Assembly (NCBI GenBank): GCA_902613855.1
Contig: CACMIX010000002.1
Location: forward strand, 1-64,000
Source of the DNA: an uncultured Pelagibacteraceae bacterium
Lineage (GTDB): Bacteria > Pseudomonadota > Alphaproteobacteria > Pelagibacterales > Pelagibacteraceae
Reading direction: 5' to 3'
DNA: 64,000 nucleotides
Positions 34,873 to 43,787 of the stretch are shown in pieces; within the stretch, counting starts at the first letter, position 1; the number at the start of each line of letters is the position of its first letter. The notes under the pieces are model-generated. The model saw nothing but the letters and a program-made list of their open reading frames with translations, was not told where the DNA came from and searched no databases. The translations under genes were made by a program, and so were the position numbers.

Positions 34873-36424
34873 TCAAAATCTGGATAAAATTGTAATCATA
34901 GATTTTGGTTCACAGTTCACACAATTAATTGCAAGAAGAATTAGAGAATTAGGTGTTTTTTCTGAAATTATAAGTCATAAAAAAATTAGAATTATCGATA
35001 TTAACCACAGAGTAAGAGGAATTATTTTATCTGGAGGACCTTTAAATGTTTACCAAATCAATAAATATTCATTTGATAAAAAAATATTAGAATTGAATAT
35101 TCCAATTTTAGGAATTTGTTTTGGTCATCAAATTTTATCAAAGTTAAATGGGGGTAGAGTAAAACAATCAAAACACCGTGAATTTGGATTGGCTAATATT
35201 TTTAAAAAAAGAGATAGCTTATTAATTAAGAACTTCTATGGTATCAAAAAAACCAAAAAAGTCTGGATGAGCCATGCAGATCAGGTTTCCACACTACCTA
35301 AAAATTTTAAGGTTATTGCTTCTAGTACAAATTCTAAATATGCCATAGTTGAAAATAAACAAAAAAAATTTTATGGGGTACAATTTCATCCAGAGGTTAC
35401 TCATACTGAAAATGGAAAAAAATTAATAAGTAACTTTATATTTTTAATCTGTAAGGTGAGAAGAAACTGGTCTTTAAGAGATCAAAAAATAAAATTAATC
35501 AATGAAATAAGAGATCAAGTAGGTACCCATAAAGTTATTTGTGCTTTATCTGGAGGAGTAGATAGTAGTGTGGTTGCTCAACTATTAAATAAAGCAATTG
35601 GAAAGAAATTATATTGTATTTTTGTTAATACAGGGCTTTTAAGAAAAAATGAGGAAACTCAAGTAGTTCAAACTTTTAAGAAGAAATTAAAAATGAATCT
35701 CATCTACGTAAATGCAGAAAAGGAATTTTTAGGAAAATTAAAAAATGTTTCTGATCCAGAAAAAAAAAGAAAAATAATAGGAAATTTATTTATAAAAATT
35801 TTTGAACGATATGCCAAAAAAATCAAAAATGTTAAATTTTTGGCTCAAGGGACACTTTATCCTGATTTGATTGAAAGTAAATCTGTCACTGGCAGTCAAA
35901 CTTCTAAGATAAAATCTCATCATAATGTTGGTGGTTTACCAAAAAAAATGAACCTAAAACTTGTTGAGCCATTAAAGTTTTTATTTAAAGATGAAGTTAG
36001 AAAATTAGGTCTAGAATTAAAATTAAGAGAAGAGATTATATCAAGACACCCTTTCCCTGGTCCAGGCCTAGCAATTAGAATGCCAGGAATTATTACTAAT
36101 AAGAAAATTAAAATTTTAAAAGAAGCTGATTATTATTTTATACAAGCATTAAGGGAACATGGACTTTATCATAAAATCTGGCAGGCATATGCTGCTTTGC
36201 TTCCTGTCAAAACGGTCGGTGTAATGGGCGATAATCGTACTTATGAGTATTTATGTCTTTTAAGAGCAATTACATCTGAAGATGGAATGACAGCAGATTT
36301 TTTTGAATTTAGAAAGTCCTTTATGCAAACAATTTCTAATAAAATAGTTAATAGCATAAGAGGTATAAATAGAGTTGTTTATGATGTTACCTCAAAACCT
36401 CCAAGCACTATTGAATTAGAGTAG
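34862..36424 (+). CDS. guaA: GMP synthase (glutamine-hydrolysing)
   Basis: Amidates XMP to GMP with glutamine and ATP. The class I glutaminase domain has its nucleophile in 'GICFGHQ' and the His-x-Glu of '[12 protein letters not shown]'. The ATP pyrophosphatase P-loop is '[15 protein letters not shown]' near residue 228, and the C-terminal dimerisation part has '[15 protein letters not shown]' and ends 'STIELE'. Length 520 residues is normal. Its ATG lies inside the preceding TPR gene. With guaB upstream it completes the GMP branch. Confidence 0.97.
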   Translation: MSLDQNLDKIVIIDFGSQFTQLIARRIRELGVFSEIISHKKIRIIDINHRVRGIILSGGPLNVYQINKYSFDKKILELNIPILGICFGHQILSKLNGGRVKQSKHREFGLANIFKKRDSLLIKNFYGIKKTKKVWMSHADQVSTLPKNFKVIASSTNSKYAIVENKQKKFYGVQFHPEVTHTENGKKLISNFIFLICKVRRNWSLRDQKIKLINEIRDQVGTHKVICALSGGVDSSVVAQLLNKAIGKKLYCIFVNTGLLRKNEETQVVQTFKKKLKMNLIYVNAEKEFLGKLKNVSDPEKKRKIIGNLFIKIFERYAKKIKNVKFLAQGTLYPDLIESKSVTGSQTSKIKSHHNVGGLPKKMNLKLVEPLKFLFKDEVRKLGLELKLREEIISRHPFPGPGLAIRMPGIITNKKIKILKEADYYFIQALREHGLYHKIWQAYAALLPVKTVGVMGDNRTYEYLCLLRAITSEDGMTADFFEFRKSFMQTISNKIVNSIRGINRVVYDVTSKPPSTIELE

Positions 36425-36446
36425 TTTTAAACTATAAAGTAAGTCA

Positions 36447-36866
36447 ATGAAATATTTACATACAATGATTAGAATTAAGAATGTAGATGAGTCTTTAAAA
36501 TTTTTCTGCGAAGGCCTTGGTCTTAAAGAAACAAGAAGAATGGAAGATGAAAAGGGAAGATATACACTTATTTTTCTTGCTGCACCTAATGATGATAATG
36601 CAGAAATTGAATTAACTTACAATTGGGATGGAGACGAATTAGGAGAAGGCTCAAGAAATTTTGGTCATCTCGCTTACCGTGTAGACAATATTTATGAAAC
36701 TTGTCAAAGATTAATGGATATGGGCTATACTATAAGTAGACCTCCAAGAGATGGTCACATGGCATTTGTTAGATCTCCAGATAAGATTTCTATTGAAATT
36801 CTTCAAGAAGGAAACCTAGAGCCTAAAGAACCTTGGGCTTCTATGGAGAATTCTGGCTCTTGGTAA
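36447..36866 (+). CDS. gloA: lactoylglutathione lyase (glyoxalase I)
   Basis: Converts the methylglyoxal-glutathione hemithioacetal to S-lactoylglutathione. The four metal ligands are visible as H5 (LHTMIRI), E55 (AEIELTYNW), H74 (FGHLAYRV) and E117 (SIEILQ). The two betaalphabetabetabeta repeats account for the whole 139 residues. The gene sits 22 bases after guaA and 4 bases before panB, probably in the same transcript. No glyoxalase II gene is visible nearby. Confidence 0.95.
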   Translation: MKYLHTMIRIKNVDESLKFFCEGLGLKETRRMEDEKGRYTLIFLAAPNDDNAEIELTYNWDGDELGEGSRNFGHLAYRVDNIYETCQRLMDMGYTISRPPRDGHMAFVRSPDKISIEILQEGNLEPKEPWASMENSGSW

Positions 36867-36870
36867 GCCA

Positions 36871-37644
36871 ATGAATAAAAAAATATTATCTATAATTAAA
36901 AAAAAAAATAAAACTAAAATCGTAAGCTTGTCTGCTTACTCAAAAAATGTAGCTGAAATTCTAGATAATTATTGTGATATTGTTCTTGTTGGTGACTCAC
37001 TTGGGTCTGTTTTATATAATTATAGATCAACCAGAGAAGTTACATTAAATACTATGATTGAACATTCTAAAAGCGTGAGATTAGGAGTTAAAAAAAGTTT
37101 GATGGTCGTTGATATGCCTTATAATACTTATAGAAATTCTAAAGAGGCACTTAAAAATGCAAAAAAAATAATGTCAAAAACTAAATGTGATGCTTTAAAA
37201 TTAGAAGGTGGAAAAAAAATTTATGAAATTATTAAAAATTTAGTAAAGAATAATATCCCTGTTATGGGTCATTTGGGACTTCTTCCACAATCAGCTAAGA
37301 ATTTTAGGTTTAAGGGAAAAAAAAATTACGAAAGAGAAAAAATTTTAAAAGAAGCAAAATTACTAGAAACTGCAGGTGTTTTTTCAATGGTATTAGAATG
37401 CATAGAAAGCTCTCTAGCTAAGGCTATTACAAAACAAATCAAAATCCCAACCATTGGTATAGGAGCCTCAAATAATTGTGATGGGCAAATTTTGGTTTTT
37501 GATGACTTAATTGGTTTAAATCCAATTAATGTTAGATTTATAAAGAAATACACGAACATTAGAAAAGAGATTGCCGAAGCTGTATCAACTTATGCAAGAG
37601 AAGTGAGAAGTAAGAAATTTCCTTTAAAAAAACACTCTTATTAA
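36871..37644 (+). CDS. panB: 3-methyl-2-oxobutanoate hydroxymethyltransferase
   Basis: Transfers a hydroxymethyl group from methylene-tetrahydrofolate to 2-oxoisovalerate, giving ketopantoate for pantothenate and CoA. Family motifs are 'VLVGDSLGSVLYNYRSTREVTLNTMIEH' (metal-binding Asp in the GDS segment), 'MVVDMPY', 'KLEGG', 'MGHLGLLPQS' and 'TIGIGASNNCDGQILVFDDLIG'. Length is 257 residues. Its TAA directly abuts the TAA of the convergent TerC-like gene, with no base between. panC and panE are not in the window. Confidence 0.95.
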   Translation: MNKKILSIIKKKNKTKIVSLSAYSKNVAEILDNYCDIVLVGDSLGSVLYNYRSTREVTLNTMIEHSKSVRLGVKKSLMVVDMPYNTYRNSKEALKNAKKIMSKTKCDALKLEGGKKIYEIIKNLVKNNIPVMGHLGLLPQSAKNFRFKGKKNYEREKILKEAKLLETAGVFSMVLECIESSLAKAITKQIKIPTIGIGASNNCDGQILVFDDLIGLNPINVRFIKKYTNIRKEIAEAVSTYAREVRSKKFPLKKHSY

Positions 37645-38259
37645 TTAAAAGTATTTTTTAAATTCTTCGTTAATATTTAGAATTTCTAAATCTACCAGTC
37701 CACCGATAATCAATTGAAGACCAACTATTAAGATAAATACTAAACCCACATAGGCTATCCAAATATGTTGTTGGATATATTTTGCCATATATGTGGCTAA
37801 TGCTCCTGTTAAAACTACAGATAAAACTAATCCAAAAATCATGAAACCAAAATAACCTTTGGCCGCTCCAACTACTCCAATTACGTTATCAAAACTAATT
37901 GTAATATCTGCAAATAAAACTTTGTAAACACTTTTGATAAAGGAAGGTTCTTTTGATTTCTTGGTAGGAGATTTCTTTTCCTTTTTAATTTCAACCAAAT
38001 CTTTTCTCAGATCATTAACGATCCATATCAGTAAAAGACCACCCAGAATTTTAATGAAATAAAACTTAAACAAGTATGTAGCAAAGACTGCAAAAATAAC
38101 TTTAAAAACTAAAGCACCAGCTACACCCCACAAAATAATTTTTTTTCTATTTTTAGGAACAAAATTTGCTGCTATTAGACCAATAATAATAGCATTATCA
38201 GCAGCTAGAATTATATCTATAAAGATTATTTGTAATAAAATTATGGATTGTTCAATCAA
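37645..38259 (-). CDS. TerC/YjbE-family membrane protein
   Basis: A 204-residue protein with about seven membrane helices. The family's acidic intramembrane motifs are present: 'FIDIILAADNAIIIGLIAANF' in the first helix and 'FADITISFDNVIGVVGAAKG' in the second half, forming the internal repeat typical of TerC-like (YjbE/YkoY) proteins. Relatives export manganese or assist metal loading of exported proteins. A Lys-rich cytoplasmic loop (about 90-108) separates the halves. A single-gene unit or co-transcribed downstream of the TPR gene, 75 bases away. Confidence 0.87.
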   Translation of the reverse strand: MIEQSIILLQIIFIDIILAADNAIIIGLIAANFVPKNRKKIILWGVAGALVFKVIFAVFATYLFKFYFIKILGGLLLIWIVNDLRKDLVEIKKEKKSPTKKSKEPSFIKSVYKVLFADITISFDNVIGVVGAAKGYFGFMIFGLVLSVVLTGALATYMAKYIQQHIWIAYVGLVFILIVGLQLIIGGLVDLEILNINEEFKKYF

Positions 38260-38334
38260 AATAAAAATATATTAGTCTAATTTAGTAAAATTTCAATGTG
38301 AGCTGTGTTAATTTTTATTTATATGAGGTGCAGA

Positions 38335-38820
38335 TTAATATTTAGACTCTTTTACACCTTCTATGATATCTTTTAACTGATCATACTCTTCACAATTACA
38401 GTTTTCTAACACTTTCAATCTCTCCCTTGCTAGCTCTATCCTGTTTGTGGTTACATATAGTTCACCCAAATACTCATTTATACCTATATGATTAGGGTTA
38501 ATTTCTAAACCCATTAGATAATATTTTTCGCCGTTTTCGTAATCACCCAATTTTCTTGTAGTAAAACCTAAATAATTCAATGTATCAGCTTGATTTGGTT
38601 TTTCTTTGTTTGATTTAAGAAGAAATTTTTGAGCCTTTTCATATCTTTTTTTAGCTTTTTCAACTTTACCTTTTTTTTCATATTTTTTGGCAAATTTAAT
38701 TGACTCCACAGCTTTGTCATAATCTGATTTTACTTTTTTGGGAGTAGAGTCAGAGCCAGCTGAATATGCGTGAGCTGAAAATAGTATTAAAAATAAAACT
38801 AAAGATATTTTTTTTAACAT
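38335..38820 (-). CDS. exported TPR-repeat protein
   Basis: A signal peptide (about 1-20, cut after SAHAYS) leads into a 140-residue helical domain of tetratricopeptide repeats, with 'NPNHIGINEYLGELYVTTNRIELARERL' and 'TLNYLGFTTRKLGDYENGEKYYLMGLEI' as clear repeat units. The phrase order resembles short TPR proteins common in SAR11 periplasm. Its start codon overlaps the pxpA stop by one base (TAATG), so it is expressed with pxpA. The function is unknown; a scaffold or assembly role is likely. Confidence 0.78.
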   Translation of the reverse strand: MLKKISLVLFLILFSAHAYSAGSDSTPKKVKSDYDKAVESIKFAKKYEKKGKVEKAKKRYEKAQKFLLKSNKEKPNQADTLNYLGFTTRKLGDYENGEKYYLMGLEINPNHIGINEYLGELYVTTNRIELARERLKVLENCNCEEYDQLKDIIEGVKESKY

Positions 38821-39593
38821 TAAATAAATTTCTCCAAATGATTTAAAGGTTTTAATTTAAGCCCATTATCTAACAAATTATTTTTTATAGAAACTGCTGT
38901 AGCTAATGCACTTTTATTATCTCCATGTATGCAAATAGAGTCTATTTCACAAGGTATTTGTTTTCCACTGTGACAATTAAGTGACTGATTTTTAACCATT
39001 GATAAAACGTGTTTTTTTGCTTGTTCTGGATCAGTTATTAAAGCATGAGGTTTTTTTCTTGAGACCAGGTTTCCATCATCCTCATAGTTTCTATCTGCAA
39101 AGATTTCACATGCAATTTTCATATTTAATTTTTTAGCAGCTTGTTCCATTTTTGAACCAGTGGGAACTAAATATATTAAATCTTTACTAATTTCGTTTAT
39201 TGCGCTTGCTAAAGTTGTTGCTAAGTTAATATCTTCACATGCCATATTGTTTAATGCTCCGTGAGGCTTAATATGAGTAACGGTTTCTCCATGATCATGA
39301 GCAATTTTTTGAAGAATTTCATATTGATCGAAAATTAGTTTTTTTATTTCAACAGATGATAATTCCATTCTTTTACGTCCAAAATTTTCTGGATCATTGA
39401 ATGATGGATGAGCACCAATACTTACTCCATTTTTTTTTGATATTTGGACCACTTCATTCATGGATTGACTATCTCCAGCGTGATATCCACAAGCTACGTT
39501 AGCAGAATTTACTATTTCAAGTAAATCTGGATCATAAATATTCGAATGGTGTTTTGATTTTTCACCTAAATCACAATTTATATTAATTTCCAT
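38820..39593 (-). CDS. pxpA: 5-oxoprolinase subunit A (LamB/YcsF family)
   Basis: With PxpB and PxpC it hydrolyses 5-oxoproline (pyroglutamate) to glutamate using ATP. The conserved start 'MEININCDLGE' and the blocks 'NSANVACGYHAGD', 'GAHPSFNDPENFGRK', 'HIKPHGALNN' and 'FADRNYEDDGNL' identify the family. I place the start at 39593 (257 residues). The frame stays open to 39869, but that part lies over pxpB in antisense and has no family resemblance. It diverges from pxpBC across only 28 bases. Confidence 0.92.
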   Translation of the reverse strand: MEININCDLGEKSKHHSNIYDPDLLEIVNSANVACGYHAGDSQSMNEVVQISKKNGVSIGAHPSFNDPENFGRKRMELSSVEIKKLIFDQYEILQKIAHDHGETVTHIKPHGALNNMACEDINLATTLASAINEISKDLIYLVPTGSKMEQAAKKLNMKIACEIFADRNYEDDGNLVSRKKPHALITDPEQAKKHVLSMVKNQSLNCHSGKQIPCEIDSICIHGDNKSALATAVSIKNNLLDNGLKLKPLNHLEKFI

Positions 39594-39612
39594 ACCGTTA
39601 ATTGTTGAAGTA

Positions 39613-39627
39613 TAACATGGCATGTTA
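39613..39627. promoter_or_regulatory. palindrome TAACATGGCATGTTA in the pxpA/pxpB divergent region
   Basis: Seven-base arms TAACATG and CATGTTA flank a single G. The palindrome covers the pxpB start codon (39622) and lies 20 bases upstream of the pxpA start. Its symmetry and its place between divergent genes of one pathway fit an operator for a shared regulator. No such regulator gene is adjacent, and the symmetric arms also contain ATG codons on both strands, so chance or constraint from start codons remains possible. Confidence 0.45.
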
Positions 39628-40299
39628 AAAAATATATCAAATCTTGGTGACGCAGCTTTATATTGTGACTTTGGTATACAGGTAAATAAAGCAACAAATT
39701 TAGAAGTAATAAAATATTTCAATACTATTAGAGAAAAAAAAATTAAAGGAATAAACAACCTTACTCCATCATATAATAAATTAATTATTTCATTTGATCT
39801 TCGAGTTACCAATTTTAGTGAAATTAAAAATAAAGTTGAAAACTTGGATACAACCATTGAACAGAACAAAAATAATAAAAAAATTGAAGTACCTGTTTGT
39901 TGTGAGGAAAATTTTGCATTAGATAAAAGTAGATTAGAAAAAAAATTAAATTTAAGTTATCAGGAAATTTTGACAAAGTTTTTTGATAAAGATTATTTTT
40001 GTTATATGACAGGTTTTATTGCTGGAATGCCTTTTTTGGGAGATATAGATGAAAATTTAAGAACTCAACGTTTAGAAACTCCTAGAGTCAAAGTACCCCA
40101 GGGATCAGTCGGTATAACTGAACAATTTGCAAATATTTATACTTTTGATAGCCCAGGCGGTTGGAATATAATTGGAAACACTCCTCTAAAAGTATTTGAT
40201 GATAGTAAAGAGAGAGATCCAAATTTAATTAATCCTGGAGATACAATCATTTTTAAAAAAATTTCACGACAAGAATATGAGAGTAGCAATGACAAGTAA
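39622..40299 (+). CDS. pxpB: 5-oxoprolinase subunit B (KipI-like)
   Basis: The 225-residue protein has the allophanate hydrolase subunit 1 / KipI fold: 'NISNLGDAALYCDFG' at the N-terminus, 'EVPVCCEENFALD' in the middle, and the C-terminal hallmark 'GFIAGMPFLGDIDENLRTQRLETPRVKVPQGSVGI' followed by 'TFDSPGGWNIIGNTP'. It pairs with PxpC, encoded in an overlapping frame, and with divergent PxpA to use 5-oxoproline. An in-frame stop at 39613-39615 fixes the start to ATG 39622 or later. Confidence 0.92.
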   Translation: MLKNISNLGDAALYCDFGIQVNKATNLEVIKYFNTIREKKIKGINNLTPSYNKLIISFDLRVTNFSEIKNKVENLDTTIEQNKNNKKIEVPVCCEENFALDKSRLEKKLNLSYQEILTKFFDKDYFCYMTGFIAGMPFLGDIDENLRTQRLETPRVKVPQGSVGITEQFANIYTFDSPGGWNIIGNTPLKVFDDSKERDPNLINPGDTIIFKKISRQEYESSNDK

Positions 40300-41233
40300 T
40301 TATTTTGAAATATTAAGGGGTGGCGTTAATACAACGTTCCAAGATAAAGGAAGAGAAAATTTATATCATATTGGAATTCCTTTTAGTGGTGTAATGGATA
40401 ACCGAAATTTCCTTTTGGCAAATAAATTAGTTGGCAATCATTTGACTGCTCCTGTTATTGAATTTGCTTATCAGGGTCCACATTTGAGATATACAGGTGA
40501 TCAATTAAATTTTGTAATTACTGGAGATGTAATTTTTAAAATCAAAAAAAAAGATTATGAAATTGATGGAGATTGTTATCATAGCTACCATTTAGAAAAT
40601 GGCGATGAAATTAACATAATTTCTACGAACAAATCTGTTTATGGTTATTTTGCAATAGGGTCTGAAATTGATCTTAAATTTCAGTGGAATAGTTGTTCAA
40701 TAAATACTAAAGCAAATATAGGTTCAAATAATGGAAAGAAATTAGATAGTGGACAAAAAATTAATCTATTAAAAATCAATTCTGACAAAACACTTAAAAA
40801 AGTAAATTATATAAACAGTAAAATTGAAAATATAAGAGTAATTAAGGGAACTAATTTTGACTATTTTTCAGACGAGGGAAAAAAAATATTTTTTGAAAAA
40901 GAATTTATTGTTTCAAAGTTATCTGACAGAATGGGGATGAGACTTGAGGGGCCAAAAATTGAAAATATTATAAATACTAATATTAAGTCTGAGGGTTTGG
41001 TCAAGGGTGTCATCCAGGTACCAGCTGATGGTAATCCAATAATTATGCTATCAGATCATGGCACAGTAGGTGGTTATCCAAAAATAGGTGTTGTAGTTAG
41101 CGTTGATTATGATCGCTTAGTGCAGTTAGCTCCAGGTTCGAAAGTGAAGTTTCAAGAAATAGAATTATCAGATGCAGAAACTTTATTTAAACTGTATGAA
41201 ATGGAGACAAAAAATTTACTTAATCAAATTTGA
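40289..41233 (+). CDS. pxpC: 5-oxoprolinase subunit C (KipA-like)
   Basis: The allophanate hydrolase subunit 2 / KipA family protein of about 314 residues. Conserved blocks are 'EILRGGVNTTFQDKGRENLYHIGIPFSGVMD' at the start, 'SKLSDRMGMRLEGPKI' and 'SEGLVKGVIQVPADGNPIIMLSDHGTVGGYPKIGVV' toward the end. I prefer the ATG at 40289, which has AGAG six bases upstream; 40277 would add four residues. It overlaps pxpB by 11 bases and its TGA shares a base with the next ATG. Confidence 0.92.
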   Translation: MTSNYFEILRGGVNTTFQDKGRENLYHIGIPFSGVMDNRNFLLANKLVGNHLTAPVIEFAYQGPHLRYTGDQLNFVITGDVIFKIKKKDYEIDGDCYHSYHLENGDEINIISTNKSVYGYFAIGSEIDLKFQWNSCSINTKANIGSNNGKKLDSGQKINLLKINSDKTLKKVNYINSKIENIRVIKGTNFDYFSDEGKKIFFEKEFIVSKLSDRMGMRLEGPKIENIINTNIKSEGLVKGVIQVPADGNPIIMLSDHGTVGGYPKIGVVVSVDYDRLVQLAPGSKVKFQEIELSDAETLFKLYEMETKNLLNQI

Positions 41234-42105
41234 TGAATATAATTAGAAAATTACCAGGACCCTTATTAGTATTTCTGGGTGCATGTAGTTTAAGCTTTGG
41301 GGGATTAATAGTAAAATCTTTTGAGGGAGCAACTCTTTGGCAAATTTTATTTTGGAGAACTGTTTTTTTTCTAATTATAATTAGTCTTTACTTAATCATA
41401 ACTTACAAAAAACAAGTATTTCGTTCATTCTATAATTTAGGTTTTCCAGGATTTATTGGAGGTTTTGTTTTATCGTTTGGTTTTTGCGGTTACGTTTTTG
41501 CGATGTATAACACTACTGTTGCAAATGCTAATTTCATTATTCAAACTCAAACAATCTTTTTAGCAATTTTTGGATATTTTTTTTTAAAGGAAAAAATTTC
41601 AGTCATCACACTCACTTCTATAATATTAGCAATTTCTGGTATCCTGTTGATGGTAGGAAACTCTTTATCTCCTGGTCAAATGACAGGAAATATTGCTGCA
41701 TTTATAATGCCAATTTCGTTTGCAGTTTTAATATTAGTTGTAAGAAAATATCCTAATGTAGATATGGTGCCTGCACAATTTATTGCTGGGGTTTTTGCTC
41801 TAACCATTGGGTTTTTAATGTCTGGAAAAATTCTAATTTCTGCACATGATATTTTTTTAGGTTTCTTGGCAGGTTTTATGCAATTAGGATTTGGATTTAT
41901 TTTAATTACAATTGGTGCTCAAAGAACACCCTCTGCTATGGTTGGAATCATAATGTTGACAGAGGCAGTTTTAGGGCCGCTTTGGGCATGGATGTTTATT
42001 AATGAACAGCCACCATTTATAGTGATTATTGGAGGTGCAATTGTAATTTTTGCAGTATTACTTCAATTTTACAATCTTTATTCATTAGAAAAAAAGGCTG
42101 CTTAA
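41233..42105 (+). CDS. EamA/DMT-superfamily transporter
   Basis: Ten predicted membrane helices in 290 residues, arranged as two EamA repeats. The repeat ends read 'TVANANFIIQTQTIFLAIFGYFFLKEKIS' and 'TPSAMVGIIMLTEAVLGPLWAWMFINEQP', the usual drug/metabolite-transporter signature. The substrate is unknown; being translationally coupled to pxpC suggests uptake or export of 5-oxoproline or a related amino acid. The ATG at 41233 overlaps the pxpC stop. The glycine riboswitch begins 40 bases after its stop. Confidence 0.85.
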   Translation: MNIIRKLPGPLLVFLGACSLSFGGLIVKSFEGATLWQILFWRTVFFLIIISLYLIITYKKQVFRSFYNLGFPGFIGGFVLSFGFCGYVFAMYNTTVANANFIIQTQTIFLAIFGYFFLKEKISVITLTSIILAISGILLMVGNSLSPGQMTGNIAAFIMPISFAVLILVVRKYPNVDMVPAQFIAGVFALTIGFLMSGKILISAHDIFLGFLAGFMQLGFGFILITIGAQRTPSAMVGIIMLTEAVLGPLWAWMFINEQPPFIVIIGGAIVIFAVLLQFYNLYSLEKKAA

Positions 42106-42109
42106 AATA

Positions 42110-42136
42110 TTGACATTGGTTAATATATGATAGAAT
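42110..42136 (+). promoter_or_regulatory. promoter of the glycine riboswitch-gcvTHP operon
   Basis: A perfect -35 hexamer TTGACA (42110-42115) is followed after 15 bases by TAGAAT (42131-42136), a five-of-six -10. The spacer is shorter than the usual 16-18, and TATGAT at 42126-42131 is too close to serve. Transcription would begin a few bases before the first glycine aptamer. Confidence 0.6.
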
Positions 42137-42144
42137 ATTTCTTA

Positions 42145-42301
42145 ACGGGAGAGATCACAATTTAATGTGGCACCGAAGGAGCAACCACCCAGGAAACTCT
42201 CAGGTAAAAGGACCGTAACATATTAACTCTGGAAAGAGATTAGATTCTCGCCGAAGGAGTAAAACTCTCAGGCAAATATACAGATGGGTACGATAGAGTT
42301 A
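42145..42301 (+). promoter_or_regulatory. tandem glycine riboswitch
   Basis: Two glycine aptamers lie in series. Aptamer I (about 42145-42216) has P1 ACGG/CCGT, GGAGAG-type P2/P3 entry, CCGAAGGAGCAA and ACTCTCAGG. Aptamer II (about 42226-42290) has CTGGAAAGAG, GCCGAAGGAGTAAA, ACTCTCAGGCAAA and ACAGATGGG. Glycine binding normally switches gcv operons on. TAACTCT (42224-42230) can pair either within the aptamer II P1 (TCTG/CAGA at 42281-42284) or with AGAGTTA (42295-42301), which contains the likely gcvT Shine-Dalgarno. That fits a translational ON switch. Confidence 0.93.
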
Positions 42302-42303
42302 GT

Positions 42304-43407
42304 ATGGAAATTAAAAAAACATCTTTAAATAAACTACATCAAGATAGTCAAGCTAAGTTTGTTGAATTTGCTGGGTATGAGATGCCAATTCAATACAGTA
42401 AAGGTGTTATTGAAGAGCATAAATTTACAAGATCTCATGCTGGTATCTTTGATGTTTCACATATGGGTCAATTATTTATTTATGGAAATAAAAATCTAAC
42501 ATCCGATCTTGAAAAAATTTTTCCTTTAGATTTAAAAAATCTTCAACAAAATTTCTCTAAGTATAGTTTTCTTATGAATGAAGAGGCAGGTATTTATGAT
42601 GATCTTATAATTACCAAACTGGAAGATGGATACTTAATTATTTTAAATGCTGCATGCAAAGAAAAAGATTTTGAAATTCTAAGCAATATATTGTCTAAAA
42701 AATATAAAATGGAACTAAGTAATGATAGAGCACTAGTTGCAATACAAGGTCCAAAAGCAGTTGAAATTTTAAATGAAACTATAAATGGGGTTAAAAACTT
42801 AACTTTTATGACTGGTGACTGGTTTGATTATAATGGTCAAAAGTTATTTGTGACTAGATCAGGATACACAGGAGAAGATGGTTTTGAAGTATCCATTCTA
42901 AATGATTTAGCTGAAGAATTCACAAAAAGCCTAATTAAGAAGGGTGCAGAACTAATTGGTCTTGGAGCAAGAGATACTTTGAGATTAGAGGCGGGATTAT
43001 GCTTATATGGTCATGAATTAGACCTAAATAAAACTCCAGTAGAGGCAAACCTTAAATGGGCAATATCCAAGGAAAGATTATCGAATGGAGGTTTTGTGGG
43101 TTCGGATAAAATAATTAACCAAATTAAGGATGGTGCCAAACAAATAAGAGTTGGAATTAAACCTGAAGGTAGATTAATCGCTAGAGAAAAGACTAAGATT
43201 TTTAATGAAACTGAATTACCAATTGGAGAAATTACAAGTGGTACATTTGGTCCAAGTATTAATGGTCCAATAGCAATGGGATATGTTGATAAAGAATTTT
43301 CTAAAATTGATACTAAAATTTTATTAGAGGTAAGAGGTAAAAAACATCCAGCAAATATTTGTAAGTTACCGTTTTATAAAAAAAGTTATGTGAAAGGAGC
43401 GAATTAA
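42304..43407 (+). CDS. gcvT: glycine cleavage system T protein (aminomethyltransferase)
   Basis: Releases ammonia from the aminomethyl-lipoyl group of GcvH and passes the one-carbon unit to tetrahydrofolate. Visible family blocks: '[21 protein letters not shown]', 'FDVSHMGQ', '[13 protein letters not shown]', '[21 protein letters not shown]' (folate-site Asp/Arg) and '[21 protein letters not shown]'. Length is 367 residues. It is first in gcvT-gcvH-gcvP, directly under the glycine riboswitch, and overlaps gcvH by one base. Confidence 0.97.
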   Translation: MEIKKTSLNKLHQDSQAKFVEFAGYEMPIQYSKGVIEEHKFTRSHAGIFDVSHMGQLFIYGNKNLTSDLEKIFPLDLKNLQQNFSKYSFLMNEEAGIYDDLIITKLEDGYLIILNAACKEKDFEILSNILSKKYKMELSNDRALVAIQGPKAVEILNETINGVKNLTFMTGDWFDYNGQKLFVTRSGYTGEDGFEVSILNDLAEEFTKSLIKKGAELIGLGARDTLRLEAGLCLYGHELDLNKTPVEANLKWAISKERLSNGGFVGSDKIINQIKDGAKQIRVGIKPEGRLIAREKTKIFNETELPIGEITSGTFGPSINGPIAMGYVDKEFSKIDTKILLEVRGKKHPANICKLPFYKKSYVKGAN

Positions 43408-43787
43408 TGAGTGAAGTTAAATTTTCAAAAGAACATGAGTGGATTACTTTAGAGGGAGATGTAGCCACAATTGGTATAACTCAACATGCAACTGAAATGC
43501 TGGGTGATATAGTATTTGCAGAATTACCTGAGAAGGGCTCAAATGTTGAAAAAGATGGAACCGCTGGAGTAGTTGAATCTACTAAAGCTGCAAGTGACGT
43601 TTATACACCTGTAAGTGGGGAAGTTGTTGATATAAACCAAGCCATTGTTGATGATCCTGCAAAAATAAATGAGGATCCAGAGGGTACAGCTTGGTTTTTT
43701 AAATTAAAAATGAAAGATATTTCTGAGCTAGATAGTTTAATGAATAAAGAGGAATATGATAAGTTCGCAAAGGAGAGTTCTAGTTAA
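43407..43787 (+). CDS. gcvH: glycine cleavage system H protein (lipoyl carrier)
   Basis: Carries the aminomethyl group on a lipoyl arm between P, T and L proteins. The lipoylated residue is K60 in [11 protein letters not shown]. The hybrid barrel is otherwise complete, with '[31 protein letters not shown]' upstream and '[14 protein letters not shown]' downstream. Length is 126 residues. One-base overlaps with gcvT and gcvP keep the three subunits coupled. The shared L protein (dihydrolipoyl dehydrogenase) is not encoded here. Confidence 0.97.
   Translation: MSEVKFSKEHEWITLEGDVATIGITQHATEMLGDIVFAELPEKGSNVEKDGTAGVVESTKAASDVYTPVSGEVVDINQAIVDDPAKINEDPEGTAWFFKLKMKDISELDSLMNKEEYDKFAKESSS

Noticed and set aside
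39594-39869. N-terminal extension of pxpA by 92 residues
   Set aside because: The extension is antisense to pxpB and precedes the conserved family start MEININCDLGE.
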